The position numbers and the translations under genes are program-made. A model generated the notes under the pieces. That model had not been told where the DNA came from, did no database searches, and saw nothing but the letters and a program-made list of their open reading frames with translations. A DNA stretch of 64,000 nucleotides, taken from Falsiroseomonas sp051433195. Lineage in GTDB: Bacteria > Pseudomonadota > Alphaproteobacteria > Acetobacterales > Acetobacteraceae. How positions within the stretch are numbered: the stretch's first letter is position 1; each line of letters starts with the position of its first letter. The stretch spans positions 62,001 through 126,000 of the forward strand of contig NZ_JBHMFT010000008.1 of NCBI RefSeq assembly GCF_051433195.1. The letters are read 5' to 3'. Of the stretch, positions 25,774-34,894 are shown one piece after another.

Positions 25774-26732
25774 GAGGCGGCCCTCCTGCGGTTGCGCCAG
25801 AGATCCACCACGAAGTCCAGCAGGCCCTTGCGCAGTCCCAGCACGATGACCAGAAGGATGATGCCGAGGAACAGCCCGTGATGTTCCGTCACCGCTGTGA
25901 TGCGGTCGTTCAGGATCAGGAAGATGGCGACGCCGACCAGCGGGCCCAGAAAGACCGTGATGCCGCCCAGCATGATCATGAAGATCGCCTCGCCCGAAGT
26001 GGTCCAGAAGGCGAAGGTGGGAAAGGCGCCCGAGACGTAGAGGCTCATCAGCACGCCACCCAGCCCGGCGAAGGTCCCGGCGATGACGAAGGCCGCGAGG
26101 CGGTAGCGGTAGACCGAAAGCCCGACGAAGGCGGCGCGATCCGGATTGTCCCGCAGCATGCGCAGCGCGGCGCCGAACGGCGAACGCACCACCTGGCGCA
26201 GGGCCACGGTGGAGACCAGCAGGCAGGCCATGCCGAACCCCGCCAGGTGCAGCGGCCGCGAGAGGTCGATGCCGAGGAACGGAGGCTTCGGGATGCCGCC
26301 CATCAACCCCTGGTCGCCGCCGGTCAGCGAGATCCAGGACAGGATCACGGAATGCAGCAGCATCTGGAAGGCCAGCGTCAGGAAGGCGAAATAGATCTCG
26401 GACAGCCGCACGCACAGCGCGCCGACCACCAGCGCCAGCAGTGCCGTGCAGATCAGTGCCAGCAGGATCGCCACGGGAATCGAAACCCCCGCACGCTGCA
26501 TCAGCAACCCGAAGGCATAGGCGCCCATCGCGAAATAGGCGGCGTGGCCGAAGGAAACCAGGCCGGTGGTGCCGATCAGCAGGTTCAGCGACAGCGCCAG
26601 CAGACCGAAGGTCGCGAAGCGGATGGCGAAGTCCAGCAGCCCGGGGGAGCCGAAGCCACCGAGCGTCACCGCCAGGAACGCCGCCAGCACCAGCACGGCG
26701 AGGCCGGCATCGCGCAGCCAGCCATCCTTCAC
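25770..26732 (-). CDS. livM: Branched-chain-amino-acid-type ABC importer permease LivM
   Basis: 320 aa with eight or more hydrophobic spans. LivM features: LLALSLNLLIGTTGLVSFGHAAYFAMGAYA in the first third (written here as one region of the family), SPFGAALRMLRDNPDRAAFVGL in the cytoplasmic loop that contacts the ATPases, and GGLGGV-like packing in TFAGLGGVLMSLYVSG. It overlaps livH upstream by 4 bases and the SDR gene downstream. Confidence 0.92.
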   Translation of the reverse strand: MKDGWLRDAGLAVLVLAAFLAVTLGGFGSPGLLDFAIRFATFGLLALSLNLLIGTTGLVSFGHAAYFAMGAYAFGLLMQRAGVSIPVAILLALICTALLALVVGALCVRLSEIYFAFLTLAFQMLLHSVILSWISLTGGDQGLMGGIPKPPFLGIDLSRPLHLAGFGMACLLVSTVALRQVVRSPFGAALRMLRDNPDRAAFVGLSVYRYRLAAFVIAGTFAGLGGVLMSLYVSGAFPTFAFWTTSGEAIFMIMLGGITVFLGPLVGVAIFLILNDRITAVTEHHGLFLGIILLVIVLGLRKGLLDFVVDLWRNRRRAAS

Positions 26733-27631
26733 GAGGGTCGCTTCCCGCCGAGGCCGCTCGGCCGCAACAGCAGCACCAGCGCCATGATGGCGAACATCGC
26801 GCCCTCCACGAACAGCGGGAAGCCGATGGAGCCGAAGGAGCGCGTGAAGCCCAGGATCAGCGCCGCCGCCAGCGCCCCGCCGATGGAGCCCATGCCGCCG
26901 ATCACGGTGACGATGAAGCTCTCGATCAGGATGGAAACGCCGGCACCCGCGACCACGGACCGGATCGGCGCGGACAGCGCCCCTGCCGCGCCGGCAAGCC
27001 CGGCGCCGATGGCGAAGACGGCGGCGTAGATCACCGTGGTATTGATGCCGAGCGCACCGACCATGCCGGGATTGACCGCGGCGGCGCGCACGATGCGCCC
27101 GAAGCGCGTGCGCCCCATGCCCCAGGCCAGCAGCACCGCGATCGCGGCGGTGATGGCGAAGAGGATGGCGTAGAAATACGGCACGATGCCGCCGCCGATG
27201 ATGAAGGGTGGCCGGCGGAACTCCTCCGGCACGCCCATGCTGCGGAAATCCGCGCCCCAGATGATCTTCACCAGGTCATCCAGGATGAGGATCACGGCAT
27301 AGCAGACCAGCAACTGCATCAGCACGTCGCGGCCATAGATGCGGCTGAGCAGGAATCGCTCGAAGAACAGGCCGAACAGCGCGGTGCCCAGCGTGCCGGC
27401 GACCACGGCCAGCGCGAAATTCCCGGTCACGCCATGCACGGTCAGCGCCAGGTAGGCGCCGATCATGTAGAGCGAGCCATGCGCGAAGTTCACCAGCCCC
27501 AGCACGCCGAAGATCAGCGTCAGGCCGGACGCCACGAGGAACAGCAGCATCCCGATGGTCAGCCCCGCCGCGCTCTGCGTCACGAGGCAGGAGACGGAGG
27601 CGAGGCATTCACCCAGTTCGGCGAGTTCCAT
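26729..27631 (-). CDS. livH: Branched-chain-amino-acid-type ABC importer permease LivH
   Basis: 300 aa. Family text includes LTLIFGVLGLVNFAHGSLYM near residue 40, a region of repeated spans, GRIVRAAAVNPGMVGALGI as the ATPase-contact loop, and IGGMGSIGGALAAALILG near the C-terminus. Ten bases separate it from the stop of the binding-protein gene. It forms the inner-membrane channel with LivM. Confidence 0.93.
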   Translation of the reverse strand: MELAELGECLASVSCLVTQSAAGLTIGMLLFLVASGLTLIFGVLGLVNFAHGSLYMIGAYLALTVHGVTGNFALAVVAGTLGTALFGLFFERFLLSRIYGRDVLMQLLVCYAVILILDDLVKIIWGADFRSMGVPEEFRRPPFIIGGGIVPYFYAILFAITAAIAVLLAWGMGRTRFGRIVRAAAVNPGMVGALGINTTVIYAAVFAIGAGLAGAAGALSAPIRSVVAGAGVSILIESFIVTVIGGMGSIGGALAAALILGFTRSFGSIGFPLFVEGAMFAIMALVLLLRPSGLGGKRPS

Positions 27632-27641
27632 GCAGCGTGGC

Positions 27642-28895
27642 TCAGGCCCAGCCCTTGGCGCGTTTCCACTCGGCCTCCAGTCGGTAGATCGAGGCCCAGT
27701 CCGCCGGTGTCATGCGCTGGATGTAGGGGTCCTGCGCGATGGTGACGCCCCAGCCGATGGCATAGTCCACCAGCGTCTGGTCCTCCGCCCGCATCGTCAC
27801 CTTGCCGCCGACGCCGAAGGGGCTGTCGATGGTCATGCCCTTCAGCTTGCCGGCAACCGCGCGCGGATCCGTGCCGCCGGCCTGGCGCAGCGCGGTGGTC
27901 AGCAGGCGCACGGCGGTGGCGGATTGCCAGGACCAGTTGGTGGGAAAGGTGTTGAAGCGGCGGTTGTATTCCGCGGCGAAGTCCTGGTTCTCCGGCACGT
28001 CCGGGAAGTTGCGCAGGTAGCGATTGCCGGAATGCACGCCCGTCGGCAGGTTCCGCACCTGCTGCAGCGTCGTGTAGTCCGCCATGTTCACGGCGAAGAA
28101 CTGCGATTGCTGGAACAGCCCGAAGATCGAGGCCTGCTCGACGAAGGTCACCAGGTCCCCGGCCCAGAGGCAGGAATAGATGGCCTGCGGGCGGCCCTGC
28201 GACAGGCGCGTGATGTTCTCGGTGTAGTCGGCCTGGAACAGCCGCGGCCAGGTCTCGCCGGTGATCTGCACCTCGGGATGGAAGTTCTTCACGTATTCGA
28301 CGAACTCCGCCGTGGTGTCGCGGCCATAGGCGTAGTCGGGCGAGACCGTCATCCAGCGCCGCAGGTTGCGCGCCTTGGCGATCTCCGCGGCATAGGCGCC
28401 GCCGGCGATCGAATCATGGATGCCCTGGCGCGCGACGCGGAAGGCGTTCCAGAAACGCTGCCGCGGATCGGCGGTGAGCGAGGAGGTCTCCGAGTTGACG
28501 TGCAGCGTCACCGTCCCGGTCTCGCGCACCACCTCATGGATCGCGAAGCCGCCGGAGGAAGGCTCGGCATCCAGCAGGAATTCGCAGCCCTCGCTGCTGA
28601 TCATCTCCCGCGCCAGGCGCGCAGCTTCCGCCGGCACGCCGCGGCTGTCGCGCACCACCAGCTCGACTGGGCGGCCGTCCAGGCCACCCGAGGCGTTGAA
28701 GCGATCCACCTCGATCTGCATGGCGTTGCGGGACGAAAGGCCCAACTGCGCTACGCGGCCGGACAGGATGGTCGGCACGCCGACCTTGATGGGCTGGCGG
28801 GGTTGGGTGAAGCCGATATGGGGAAAGCCGACCAGCGCGGCCGTGGTGCCCAGCACCGCGCGGCGCCCGATCGAGGCTGTGTTGATCCTGGACAT
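27642..28895 (-). CDS. ABC importer substrate-binding protein, LivK/AmiC type
   Basis: 417 aa. Tat-like leader (GRRAVLGTTAALVGF) then a type-I periplasmic fold: IKVGVPTILSGRVAQLG, IEVDRFNASGGLDGRPVELVVRDS, FLLDAEPSSGGFAIHE and WMTVSPDYAYGRDTTAEFVEYV. The ATG at 28895 is preceded by GGAAGGAAAA; the frame is open further upstream, but with no leader-like sequence. It delivers the ligand to LivHM. This subgroup often binds amides or aromatic acids rather than leucine. A hairpin sits in its leader at 28916-28936. Confidence 0.88.
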   Translation of the reverse strand: MSRINTASIGRRAVLGTTAALVGFPHIGFTQPRQPIKVGVPTILSGRVAQLGLSSRNAMQIEVDRFNASGGLDGRPVELVVRDSRGVPAEAARLAREMISSEGCEFLLDAEPSSGGFAIHEVVRETGTVTLHVNSETSSLTADPRQRFWNAFRVARQGIHDSIAGGAYAAEIAKARNLRRWMTVSPDYAYGRDTTAEFVEYVKNFHPEVQITGETWPRLFQADYTENITRLSQGRPQAIYSCLWAGDLVTFVEQASIFGLFQQSQFFAVNMADYTTLQQVRNLPTGVHSGNRYLRNFPDVPENQDFAAEYNRRFNTFPTNWSWQSATAVRLLTTALRQAGGTDPRAVAGKLKGMTIDSPFGVGGKVTMRAEDQTLVDYAIGWGVTIAQDPYIQRMTPADWASIYRLEAEWKRAKGWA

Positions 28896-28915
28896 CGGCT
28901 TTTTCCTTCCCCCGG

Positions 28916-28936
28916 GGCAGGGCTTGATGCCCTGCC
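28916..28936 (-). promoter_or_regulatory. Perfect hairpin in the leader of the Liv binding-protein gene
   Basis: GGCAGGGC and GCCCTGCC pair perfectly over 8 bp around a 5-base loop, ending about 20 bases before the start codon and only a few bases before the Shine-Dalgarno. It could set mRNA stability or ribosome access for the abundant binding protein. No T-run, so it is not a standard terminator. Confidence 0.45.
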
Positions 28937-28980
28937 TTCGTTCATGTCTTGGCGCCCTGGCAAAAAGGTGAGGCACCACC

Positions 28981-29039
28981 CTGGCGGTGTCAATCGAACT
29001 GTGACCGCCAGCCTGGCGGCCGAGACCAGCCGCAGGCTG
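28981..29039 (-). terminator. Two overlapping hairpins after the metallo-hydrolase gene
   Basis: CTGGCGGT (28981-28988) pairs with ACCGCCAG (29004-29011). A second stem pairs 29009-29020 with 29029-29039 (CAGCCT and GCGGC against GCCGC and AGGCTG, one bulged G). The two share CAG at 29009-29011, so they cannot both form fully. They sit in the 205-bp gap between the metallo-hydrolase stop and the binding-protein start. They may end or attenuate transcription, although no T-run is seen. Confidence 0.35.
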
Positions 29040-29100
29040 CAGCCGGAACCCCGGGCCGACCGCGCCAGGCCCCGGCCGCGCAGAATGCGCCGGCAACAGG

Positions 29101-30102
29101 TCAGCCGAGGCTGGTGACGTTCATCGGCGCCGACACCCAGCCATAGCCTTCGCCTTCCCTGCGCACATGGCCGAGGCCAGGCCAGGGAAAGTGGTAGGAC
29201 AGCACCGCATGCCGGTCCGTCGCCAGGCGGTCGAGCATGCGCGACCGTGTCTGCGCGGAAAGCTTCGGATCGGTGTCGAAGGAGAACTCCATCAGCGGCT
29301 GGCGCAGCAGAAGGACCTGGTGATGTGCCAGGTCGCCGCTGTTCAGCATCGTGCGCCCGCCGGAGGTGATGGCGTAGCAGGTGTGCCCCACCGTGTGGCC
29401 AGGCGCGAAGATCGCGGTGACCCCGGGCACCACCTCCTGCCCGTCACGGACCATGTGGAAGCGGTCGCGATAGGCGTTCAGATTTTTCTTCGCCCCCTCG
29501 ATGAAGACGTTCATGAAGGCCGGCCCGCGCTTGTTGGCGTCATCCGTCCAGAACTGCACATCCGCCTCGTTGATTGCCACCTGCGCGTTCGGAAACACGC
29601 GCTGGCCGCTGGCATCCACGAGACCCCAGACGTGATCGCAATGCGCATGGGTGGCGACGACCATGTCGATCTGCTCGGGCTGAATCCCGGCGGCGCGCAG
29701 ATTGGCCAGCAGGCGACCCGTGGTCGGGCCGAACATCCTGGAATCGGCTCCCATGCTTTCGCCCATGCCGGTATCGAACAACAGCAACTGGCGCCCGGTG
29801 TTCAGCACCAGCACGTTCTGCTCCAGCGTGGCCGTGCCAGGATCCAGGAACTCGTTCGTCAGCATGTTCGTGATCCGGTCCGCGCCCGGGCCGACGAAGC
29901 TGTCCTGCGGCTTGCCGAGCGGCAGGCTGCCGTCGGAGACGACGGTCGCTTCGAACTCACCCCATTTGAAGCGATGCCAGGCCGGGGGCAGGTCGTTGCG
30001 CATCGGCGCGGCTGCCTCGGCTTCTGCGCGCGGCAGCAGCACGGCCGTGGCTGCGGCGGCTCCCGCGCCCAACAGGTCGCGGCGGGCGAAACCAGTCTTC
30101 AT
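29101..30102 (-). CDS. Exported metallo-beta-lactamase-fold hydrolase
   Basis: 333 aa. A twin-Arg leader (FARRDLLGAGAAAATAVLL) suggests export to the periplasm. The zinc motif HAHCDH is complete (His152, His154, Asp156, His157), followed by APGHTVGHTC with the third His, NSGDLAHH with the bridging Asp, and a late His in LSYHFPWPGLGH. The set matches the lactonase/glyoxalase-II side of the superfamily more than true beta-lactamases. GAGGAGA precedes the ATG. It lies 205 bp upstream of the Liv operon on the same strand and could prepare the ligand (for instance by opening a lactone) before uptake; that link is inferred. Confidence 0.85.
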   Translation of the reverse strand: MKTGFARRDLLGAGAAAATAVLLPRAEAEAAAPMRNDLPPAWHRFKWGEFEATVVSDGSLPLGKPQDSFVGPGADRITNMLTNEFLDPGTATLEQNVLVLNTGRQLLLFDTGMGESMGADSRMFGPTTGRLLANLRAAGIQPEQIDMVVATHAHCDHVWGLVDASGQRVFPNAQVAINEADVQFWTDDANKRGPAFMNVFIEGAKKNLNAYRDRFHMVRDGQEVVPGVTAIFAPGHTVGHTCYAITSGGRTMLNSGDLAHHQVLLLRQPLMEFSFDTDPKLSAQTRSRMLDRLATDRHAVLSYHFPWPGLGHVRREGEGYGWVSAPMNVTSLG

Positions 30103-30239
30103 CGGGCCTCTCCTCGGGCGGTTTTCTTGTGCAACGCGCGTGCGCGGACAGGCAGGAACATGCCACCGACCGTTTGCAGCCCGCCTTCAAATCTGGATCA
30201 TGATGCAGTGCGAAGGCCGATTTGGTCTGCTCGCGCGCG

Positions 30240-31325
30240 TCACAGCCGCTTCAGCGCGGCGCCCGTCGCAGGGTCGAACAGGTGAATGCGTGCAGGATCG
30301 AACGCCACGGCGGCCGGCGTATTCAGCGCCGCACGGACCTCGCTGCGCACCTCTGCAGTAATGCGGAGCCGTGGCGCGACCTCGACCTCGATCAGGCGCT
30401 CGGAGCCGATGAGCTCCGTCATCCAGACGGTGCCTGGCACGGCATCCGGTGCATCGAGCGTCGCCATGTGCACATCCTGCGGCCGCACGCCCAGCGTCAG
30501 CCGTCGCGGCGCGGCGGACAGGTCGAATTGCGGCGGCGCCGGGATGGCGCGGCCGGCGACCATCAGCACCGGGCGCTCCGCTACGGAACTTACCTCGACA
30601 TCCGCGAAATTCATCGGCGGGCTGCCGATGAAGCCGGCGACGAACAGGTTGGCCGGCTGGTCGTAGACATCCTCCGGCGTGCCGAATTGCTGCACCTCCC
30701 CCTGGTCCATCACCGCCACCAGGTCGGACATGGTCATGGCCTCGAGCTGGTCATGTGTGACGTAGATGGAGGTGGTCTCGAGATCCAGATGGAAGCGCTT
30801 GAGCTCGCCGCGCATGGTGGCGCGCAGCTTGGCGTCGAGGTTCGACAGCGGCTCGTCCATCAGGAAGATGTCCGGCTTGCGCACCATGGCGCGGCCGAGT
30901 GCCACGCGCTGCCGCTGGCCGCCGGACAGGGCGCGCGGCTTTCGGGCCAGCAGCGCCCCGATCTCCAGCACCCGCGCCACCACGCCGACCTTCTCCGTCC
31001 GCTCCGCACGCGGCATGCCGCGGACCTTCAGGCCGTAGCCGATGTTGGCCGCCACATCCATTGTGGGGTACAGCGCGTAGGACTGGAACACCATGGCGAT
31101 GTTGCGATCCGCCGGCGACAGATGTGCGACGCGGCGATCGCCGAAATAGATCTCGCCGGAGGTCGCCTTCTCCAGCCCCGCGATCATCCGCAGCAGCGTC
31201 GTCTTGCCGCAGCCGGAGGGGCCGAGCAGCGTGACGAAACGCCGCTCCGGGAAGATCATGTCGAGCGACTTCAGCACCTTATTGGAGCCGAAGGATTTCG
31301 AGAGTTGCTCCAGGCGGACCTGCAT
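30240..31325 (-). CDS. Sugar/polyol-type ABC importer ATPase (UgpC/MalK-like)
   Basis: 361 aa. Walker A GPSGCGKTT, Q-loop VFQSYALYPTMDV, signature LSGGQRQRVALG, Walker B IFLMDEPLSNLDAKLR, H-loop VTHDQLEAMTMSD. A C-terminal regulatory OB-type domain follows from about residue 235 (GSPPMNFADVEV, LTLGVRPQDVHM). It is the last gene of a four-gene minus-strand operon, 6 bases after the permease stop. Substrate unknown; the family carries oligosaccharides, polyols and glycerol-3-phosphate. Confidence 0.93.
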   Translation of the reverse strand: MQVRLEQLSKSFGSNKVLKSLDMIFPERRFVTLLGPSGCGKTTLLRMIAGLEKATSGEIYFGDRRVAHLSPADRNIAMVFQSYALYPTMDVAANIGYGLKVRGMPRAERTEKVGVVARVLEIGALLARKPRALSGGQRQRVALGRAMVRKPDIFLMDEPLSNLDAKLRATMRGELKRFHLDLETTSIYVTHDQLEAMTMSDLVAVMDQGEVQQFGTPEDVYDQPANLFVAGFIGSPPMNFADVEVSSVAERPVLMVAGRAIPAPPQFDLSAAPRRLTLGVRPQDVHMATLDAPDAVPGTVWMTELIGSERLIEVEVAPRLRITAEVRSEVRAALNTPAAVAFDPARIHLFDPATGAALKRL

Positions 31326-31331
31326 GGCGTC

Positions 31332-32216
31332 TCAGCCTTTCACCGCGCCGGCGCCGAAGCCGGCGACCAGGTGGCGTTGCAGCAGCATGAAAAGGATCGC
31401 CATCGGCACGGTCATCAGCACCGAGGATGCCATCATCAGTCCCCAATCCACATGCGTGCCATCGAAGAAGTGCATCACGCCGACCGTCAGCGGCAGGTTC
31501 TCCATCGTGTTGATGAAGACCCGGCCGAACAGATAGTCGTTCCAGGATACGATCAGCGTGAAGATCGCGGCAGCGACGATGCCCGGCCAGGCGCTCGGCA
31601 GTACGATTTCCCAGAATACCCGGAGGCGGGAGGCGCCATCCACCAGCGCCGCCTCCTCGATCTCGATCGGGACGCTGCGGAAGAAGGCCCACATCAACCA
31701 TAGCGAGAAGGGCAGTGTGATGCAGACATAGCCGAAGATCAGCGACAGCAGCGTGTCCGTCAGCCGCAGATCCGCCATTACCAGGAACATCGGGAAGACG
31801 AAGATGATGGACGGCACCATGTAGCCCACCAGCGCCAGGTAGGGCACGGCGCGCTGGCCCGGGAACCGGAACCGCGTCAGCGAATAGGCCGCGAGCGTCG
31901 AGACGATGGTACTGATCAGCGTGGTGCCGACGGTGACGATGACGCTGTTGGTGAACCACTGCAGGAAGAAGGCCGAGGGTGGCGGCGTCTCGGTGCCGGC
32001 ACCGGCTTGGAAATAGGCATCCCGGCCGACCAGCAGGGCGCGGTAGTTCTCCAGCGTCCAGGTGCTGGGCCACAGGGTCGGCGGCCACAGGAAGATCTCG
32101 TCCTTTGGCTTCATGCTGGTGAAGAAGGCCCAGATCAGGGGAAAGCAGACGAGGAAGGTGATCGCCATCAGCAGCGCATACAGCGCCACGCGGCCCAGGA
32201 CCTCGCGGGTCGTCAT
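31332..32216 (-). CDS. Sugar-type ABC importer permease, UgpE/MalG-like
   Basis: 294 aa with about six spans, beginning with RVALYALLMAITFLVCFPLI. The EAA loop EEAALVDGASRLRVFWEIVLP is intact and the C-terminus ends GAVKG, as usual for MalG-type proteins. A 20-residue periplasmic insert after residue 60 (YFQAGAGTETPPPS) is longer than usual. It overlaps the partner permease by 4 bases. Confidence 0.92.
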   Translation of the reverse strand: MTTREVLGRVALYALLMAITFLVCFPLIWAFFTSMKPKDEIFLWPPTLWPSTWTLENYRALLVGRDAYFQAGAGTETPPPSAFFLQWFTNSVIVTVGTTLISTIVSTLAAYSLTRFRFPGQRAVPYLALVGYMVPSIIFVFPMFLVMADLRLTDTLLSLIFGYVCITLPFSLWLMWAFFRSVPIEIEEAALVDGASRLRVFWEIVLPSAWPGIVAAAIFTLIVSWNDYLFGRVFINTMENLPLTVGVMHFFDGTHVDWGLMMASSVLMTVPMAILFMLLQRHLVAGFGAGAVKG

Positions 32217-33130
32217 GGCGCCTTGTCCTCCTGCCCGAAGCCGGACACCCGTACATAGATGACGGTGCCCACCAGCAGCATCACGATCATGATCACCCCC
32301 GTCGCCGCGGCCACGCCGAGCCGCAGGTTGGCCATGCCTTCCTCGAAGGCATAGACCGCGAGGTTGAAGGTCGAGGTGCCGGGCCCGCCGCGGGTCAGCA
32401 GGTAGATCTCCTCGAACTTGTTGAAGGTCCAGATGGTGCGGAACACGACCACCACCACCAGCACTTCCTTCAGCATCGGCAGCGTGATGTCGATGAAGCG
32501 CCGCCAAGCGCCGGCGCCGTCTACCTTGGCTGCGTCGTAAAGCTCCGTCGGAATCGTCTGCAGTCGTGCCAGCACGCAGATCACCACGAAGGGCGTGTAT
32601 TTCCACACGTTCAGCAGCACGGCGGAGGTCATGGCCATGTTCGGCGTGGACAGCCAGGCGATGTTCTGGTCGATCAGGCCGGCGCTCAGCAGCGCGTGGT
32701 TGACGATGCCGATCTCGGAATTGAAGATCCAGCGCCAGTTCAGCGCGATCACGACCGTCGGCACGATGTAGGGGAACAGCAGCAGCCCGCGGAACACTGC
32801 CATGCCCGGCAGGGTGACATGCAGCAGCAGCGCCAGGCTGACGCCGAGCACCGTCTGCAGCAGGATGGACCATCCGGTCCACACCAGCGCCTGGTGGAAG
32901 CTCTCCCAGAACAACGGGTCGTCCAGGATGCGTTCGAAATTCTCCAGGCCGACCCAGCGGATATCGTCGGGCCGCAGGGGATTGTAGGCGTAAAAGGCCA
33001 TCCGCACGGCTTCCGCGACCGGCCACACCATGAAGGCGGCCGCGGTGACCAGGAAGGGCAGCATGAACAGGATGCCGACCTGCCGGTCGGAGAACCGGAA
33101 TCGGGCCGGCCTCGGTCGGAAATCCTGCAT
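32213..33130 (-). CDS. Sugar-type ABC importer permease, UgpA/MalF-like
   Basis: 305 aa with six spans; the first is VGILFMLPFLVTAAAFMVWP. The family segment LLFPYIVPTVVIALNWRWIF and the EAA loop DAAKVDGAGAWRRFIDITLP are present. The start lies 2 bases after the binding-protein stop. It forms the channel with the gene at 31332. Confidence 0.92.
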   Translation of the reverse strand: MQDFRPRPARFRFSDRQVGILFMLPFLVTAAAFMVWPVAEAVRMAFYAYNPLRPDDIRWVGLENFERILDDPLFWESFHQALVWTGWSILLQTVLGVSLALLLHVTLPGMAVFRGLLLFPYIVPTVVIALNWRWIFNSEIGIVNHALLSAGLIDQNIAWLSTPNMAMTSAVLLNVWKYTPFVVICVLARLQTIPTELYDAAKVDGAGAWRRFIDITLPMLKEVLVVVVVFRTIWTFNKFEEIYLLTRGGPGTSTFNLAVYAFEEGMANLRLGVAAATGVIMIVMLLVGTVIYVRVSGFGQEDKAP

Positions 33131-33132
33131 GC

Positions 33133-34506
33133 TCAGCCGGCGAGCATGCGCGCATTGTCGCGACGGATGCCCTCGAACTGCCGGTGGCCCCACTCCACGG
33201 CCGCCTTCGGCTGCTCGTTGTTCAGCAGCATGCGCTGCACCGCCTGCGCCCAGACGCTGCGGCCATGCGCGACACCGGCCAGCGGGTTCACGCCCCGCTT
33301 CATCTCGAGCCCGGTGTTGCAGGCATGCGGCACGGATTGGCTGAAGATCACGTCCAGGGAACGCTGCTTCGACTGGTAGAACGGATGCGCCAGCATCGCC
33401 GGCGCCGTCGCCACATCCTTGAAGACCGGTCCGACGTTCGGCATCAGGCTCTGGCTGTAGCGCACCATCCAGTCGACGCTGTTGGAGACGTAGGTGATCG
33501 CTTCCTTCGCCTCCTTGATGAAGGCGTTGTCGCGGCGCGGGATGATCCAGCCGTTGATGTCGGTCCAGGACCAGCGCTTGCCGGTGCCGGGATGCGCCGG
33601 GTTCAGGTAGTACTCCATGTTCTGGAACAGCGCCGGCGTTTCCTCCGCCGCCCGGCCCATGGTGCGCCCCCAATAGGCGGACATGCCGGTGCGTCCGGCG
33701 ACATGCTGGTCCACCACCTGCAGGAAGCTGAACTCCACCGCGGCGCGCGGCATGAAGGCATGCAGCCGGCGGATGAAGTCGAAGGCTTCCGTCGTCGCGG
33801 TGCTGTCGAAGGTGGTGCGGAATTGCGCCGCCGGATCCCAGGTCAGGCCGCCGGCCTGCCAGATGAACTGCGTGATGTGGTAGTCCGCGCAGAGGTTGCG
33901 GCCGAGCGCCATGGTGTAGCCCGCCATGCCGGGCTTGCGTTCGGTGATGGTGCGGGCGGCATTGGCGAACTGGTCCCAGGTCCAGGTTGCGGGATCCCCG
34001 AGGCCCAGCTCGTTCACGATGTCCTGCTGCACCACCAGCAGGCAGGGCTGGTGATGGACCGGCACGGCGTACTGCACGCCCCGCCAGGCGCCGAACTGCT
34101 CCAGCGTGAACCCATCCACCAGGCGTTCCCGCGCACGGATCGCGGTGTTGACGTCCTCCACGGGCTCCAGCAGCTCTTCGGCCGCAAGCTGGTAGGCGAT
34201 TGGGCTCTCGACGCTGATCAGGGTGGGCGGACGACGGGCGGCGAGATCCGTCGCCAGCTTCACCGTCACGCCGTCCCAGGGGATCTGCTCGATCTCGAAG
34301 CGGATATTGGCGTTGTTGCGCTGCGCCCACTCGTTCATGCCCTGGACGAAGACGCCGCCATAGGGGCCGGGCTCGCCCCAGACGCGCGCAACGCGCGGTC
34401 CGCCCTGTGCGAGTGCCGGGGCCGCCAAGGCGGTTGAGAGCGCGGCGCCGCCGGCGCCTTGCAACAGGAGGCGCCGGGACGAGGCAAGGCGCTTGAGGTC
34501 GATCAT
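33133..34506 (-). CDS. Sugar-type ABC importer substrate-binding protein
   Basis: 457 aa, family-1 extracellular binding protein size. The leader has SSRRLLLQGAGGAALSTALAAPALAQ, a Tat-like signal with cleavage after ALA. The mature domain shows VWGEPGPYGGVFVQGMNEWAQ, LLEPVEDVNTAIRARERLVDGF and TWTWDQFANAARTITER. GGGAG is 8 bases before the chosen ATG. First gene of its operon; nothing in the sequence identifies the sugar or polyol. No catabolic enzyme is attached to this operon. Confidence 0.87.
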   Translation of the reverse strand: MIDLKRLASSRRLLLQGAGGAALSTALAAPALAQGGPRVARVWGEPGPYGGVFVQGMNEWAQRNNANIRFEIEQIPWDGVTVKLATDLAARRPPTLISVESPIAYQLAAEELLEPVEDVNTAIRARERLVDGFTLEQFGAWRGVQYAVPVHHQPCLLVVQQDIVNELGLGDPATWTWDQFANAARTITERKPGMAGYTMALGRNLCADYHITQFIWQAGGLTWDPAAQFRTTFDSTATTEAFDFIRRLHAFMPRAAVEFSFLQVVDQHVAGRTGMSAYWGRTMGRAAEETPALFQNMEYYLNPAHPGTGKRWSWTDINGWIIPRRDNAFIKEAKEAITYVSNSVDWMVRYSQSLMPNVGPVFKDVATAPAMLAHPFYQSKQRSLDVIFSQSVPHACNTGLEMKRGVNPLAGVAHGRSVWAQAVQRMLLNNEQPKAAVEWGHRQFEGIRRDNARMLAG

Positions 34507-34894
34507 CGGCTCAACTCCCTTCCATCGCGCAGGCCTTGTGCGGCCCATCGCTTCATTGTGTCAGCGTTGTTGCATCGGCGCGTCGTGGTGCTTGAAGGCG
34601 GGTCGGCGCGAGGCTCGGCGTCTCCTTCCGATCCGTCCGACCACCCATCCCGCGCGGGCAGCGGTTGCTTCAGGCCAGGCCGGAAGTGGGCGCCCGGTGG
34701 CTTTTCCGGCAAGGCTGACGCGGTCTCGGGCTTGCCGGACCAGAACGCTATCGGGCTCCGCCCGCGACTGCAACAGCCTCCTTGCGCGCGTGTGCAAGAC
34801 CATGGCGGCCGGACGTCGGAGAACCAGCCGGCCACCACCAGCGCGCTATTCCCGGAGCGGCCCGAGAACGATGGAGGCGTGACAGGACCTTCCG
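34507..34894. other. 388-bp gap with no gene
   Basis: It lies downstream of the formate dehydrogenase operon and upstream of the sugar importer operon, both on the minus strand. It should hold the terminator of the first and the promoter of the second. I see one 8-bp inverted repeat, CCGGCAAG (34706-34713) with CTTGCCGG (34731-34738), without a T-run. No convincing coding frame, tRNA or mobile remnant was found. Confidence 0.5.

Noticed and set aside
34706..34738. Terminator of the formate dehydrogenase operon
   Set aside because: The 8-bp stem has a 17-base loop and no T-run on the minus strand; it is too weak to call.
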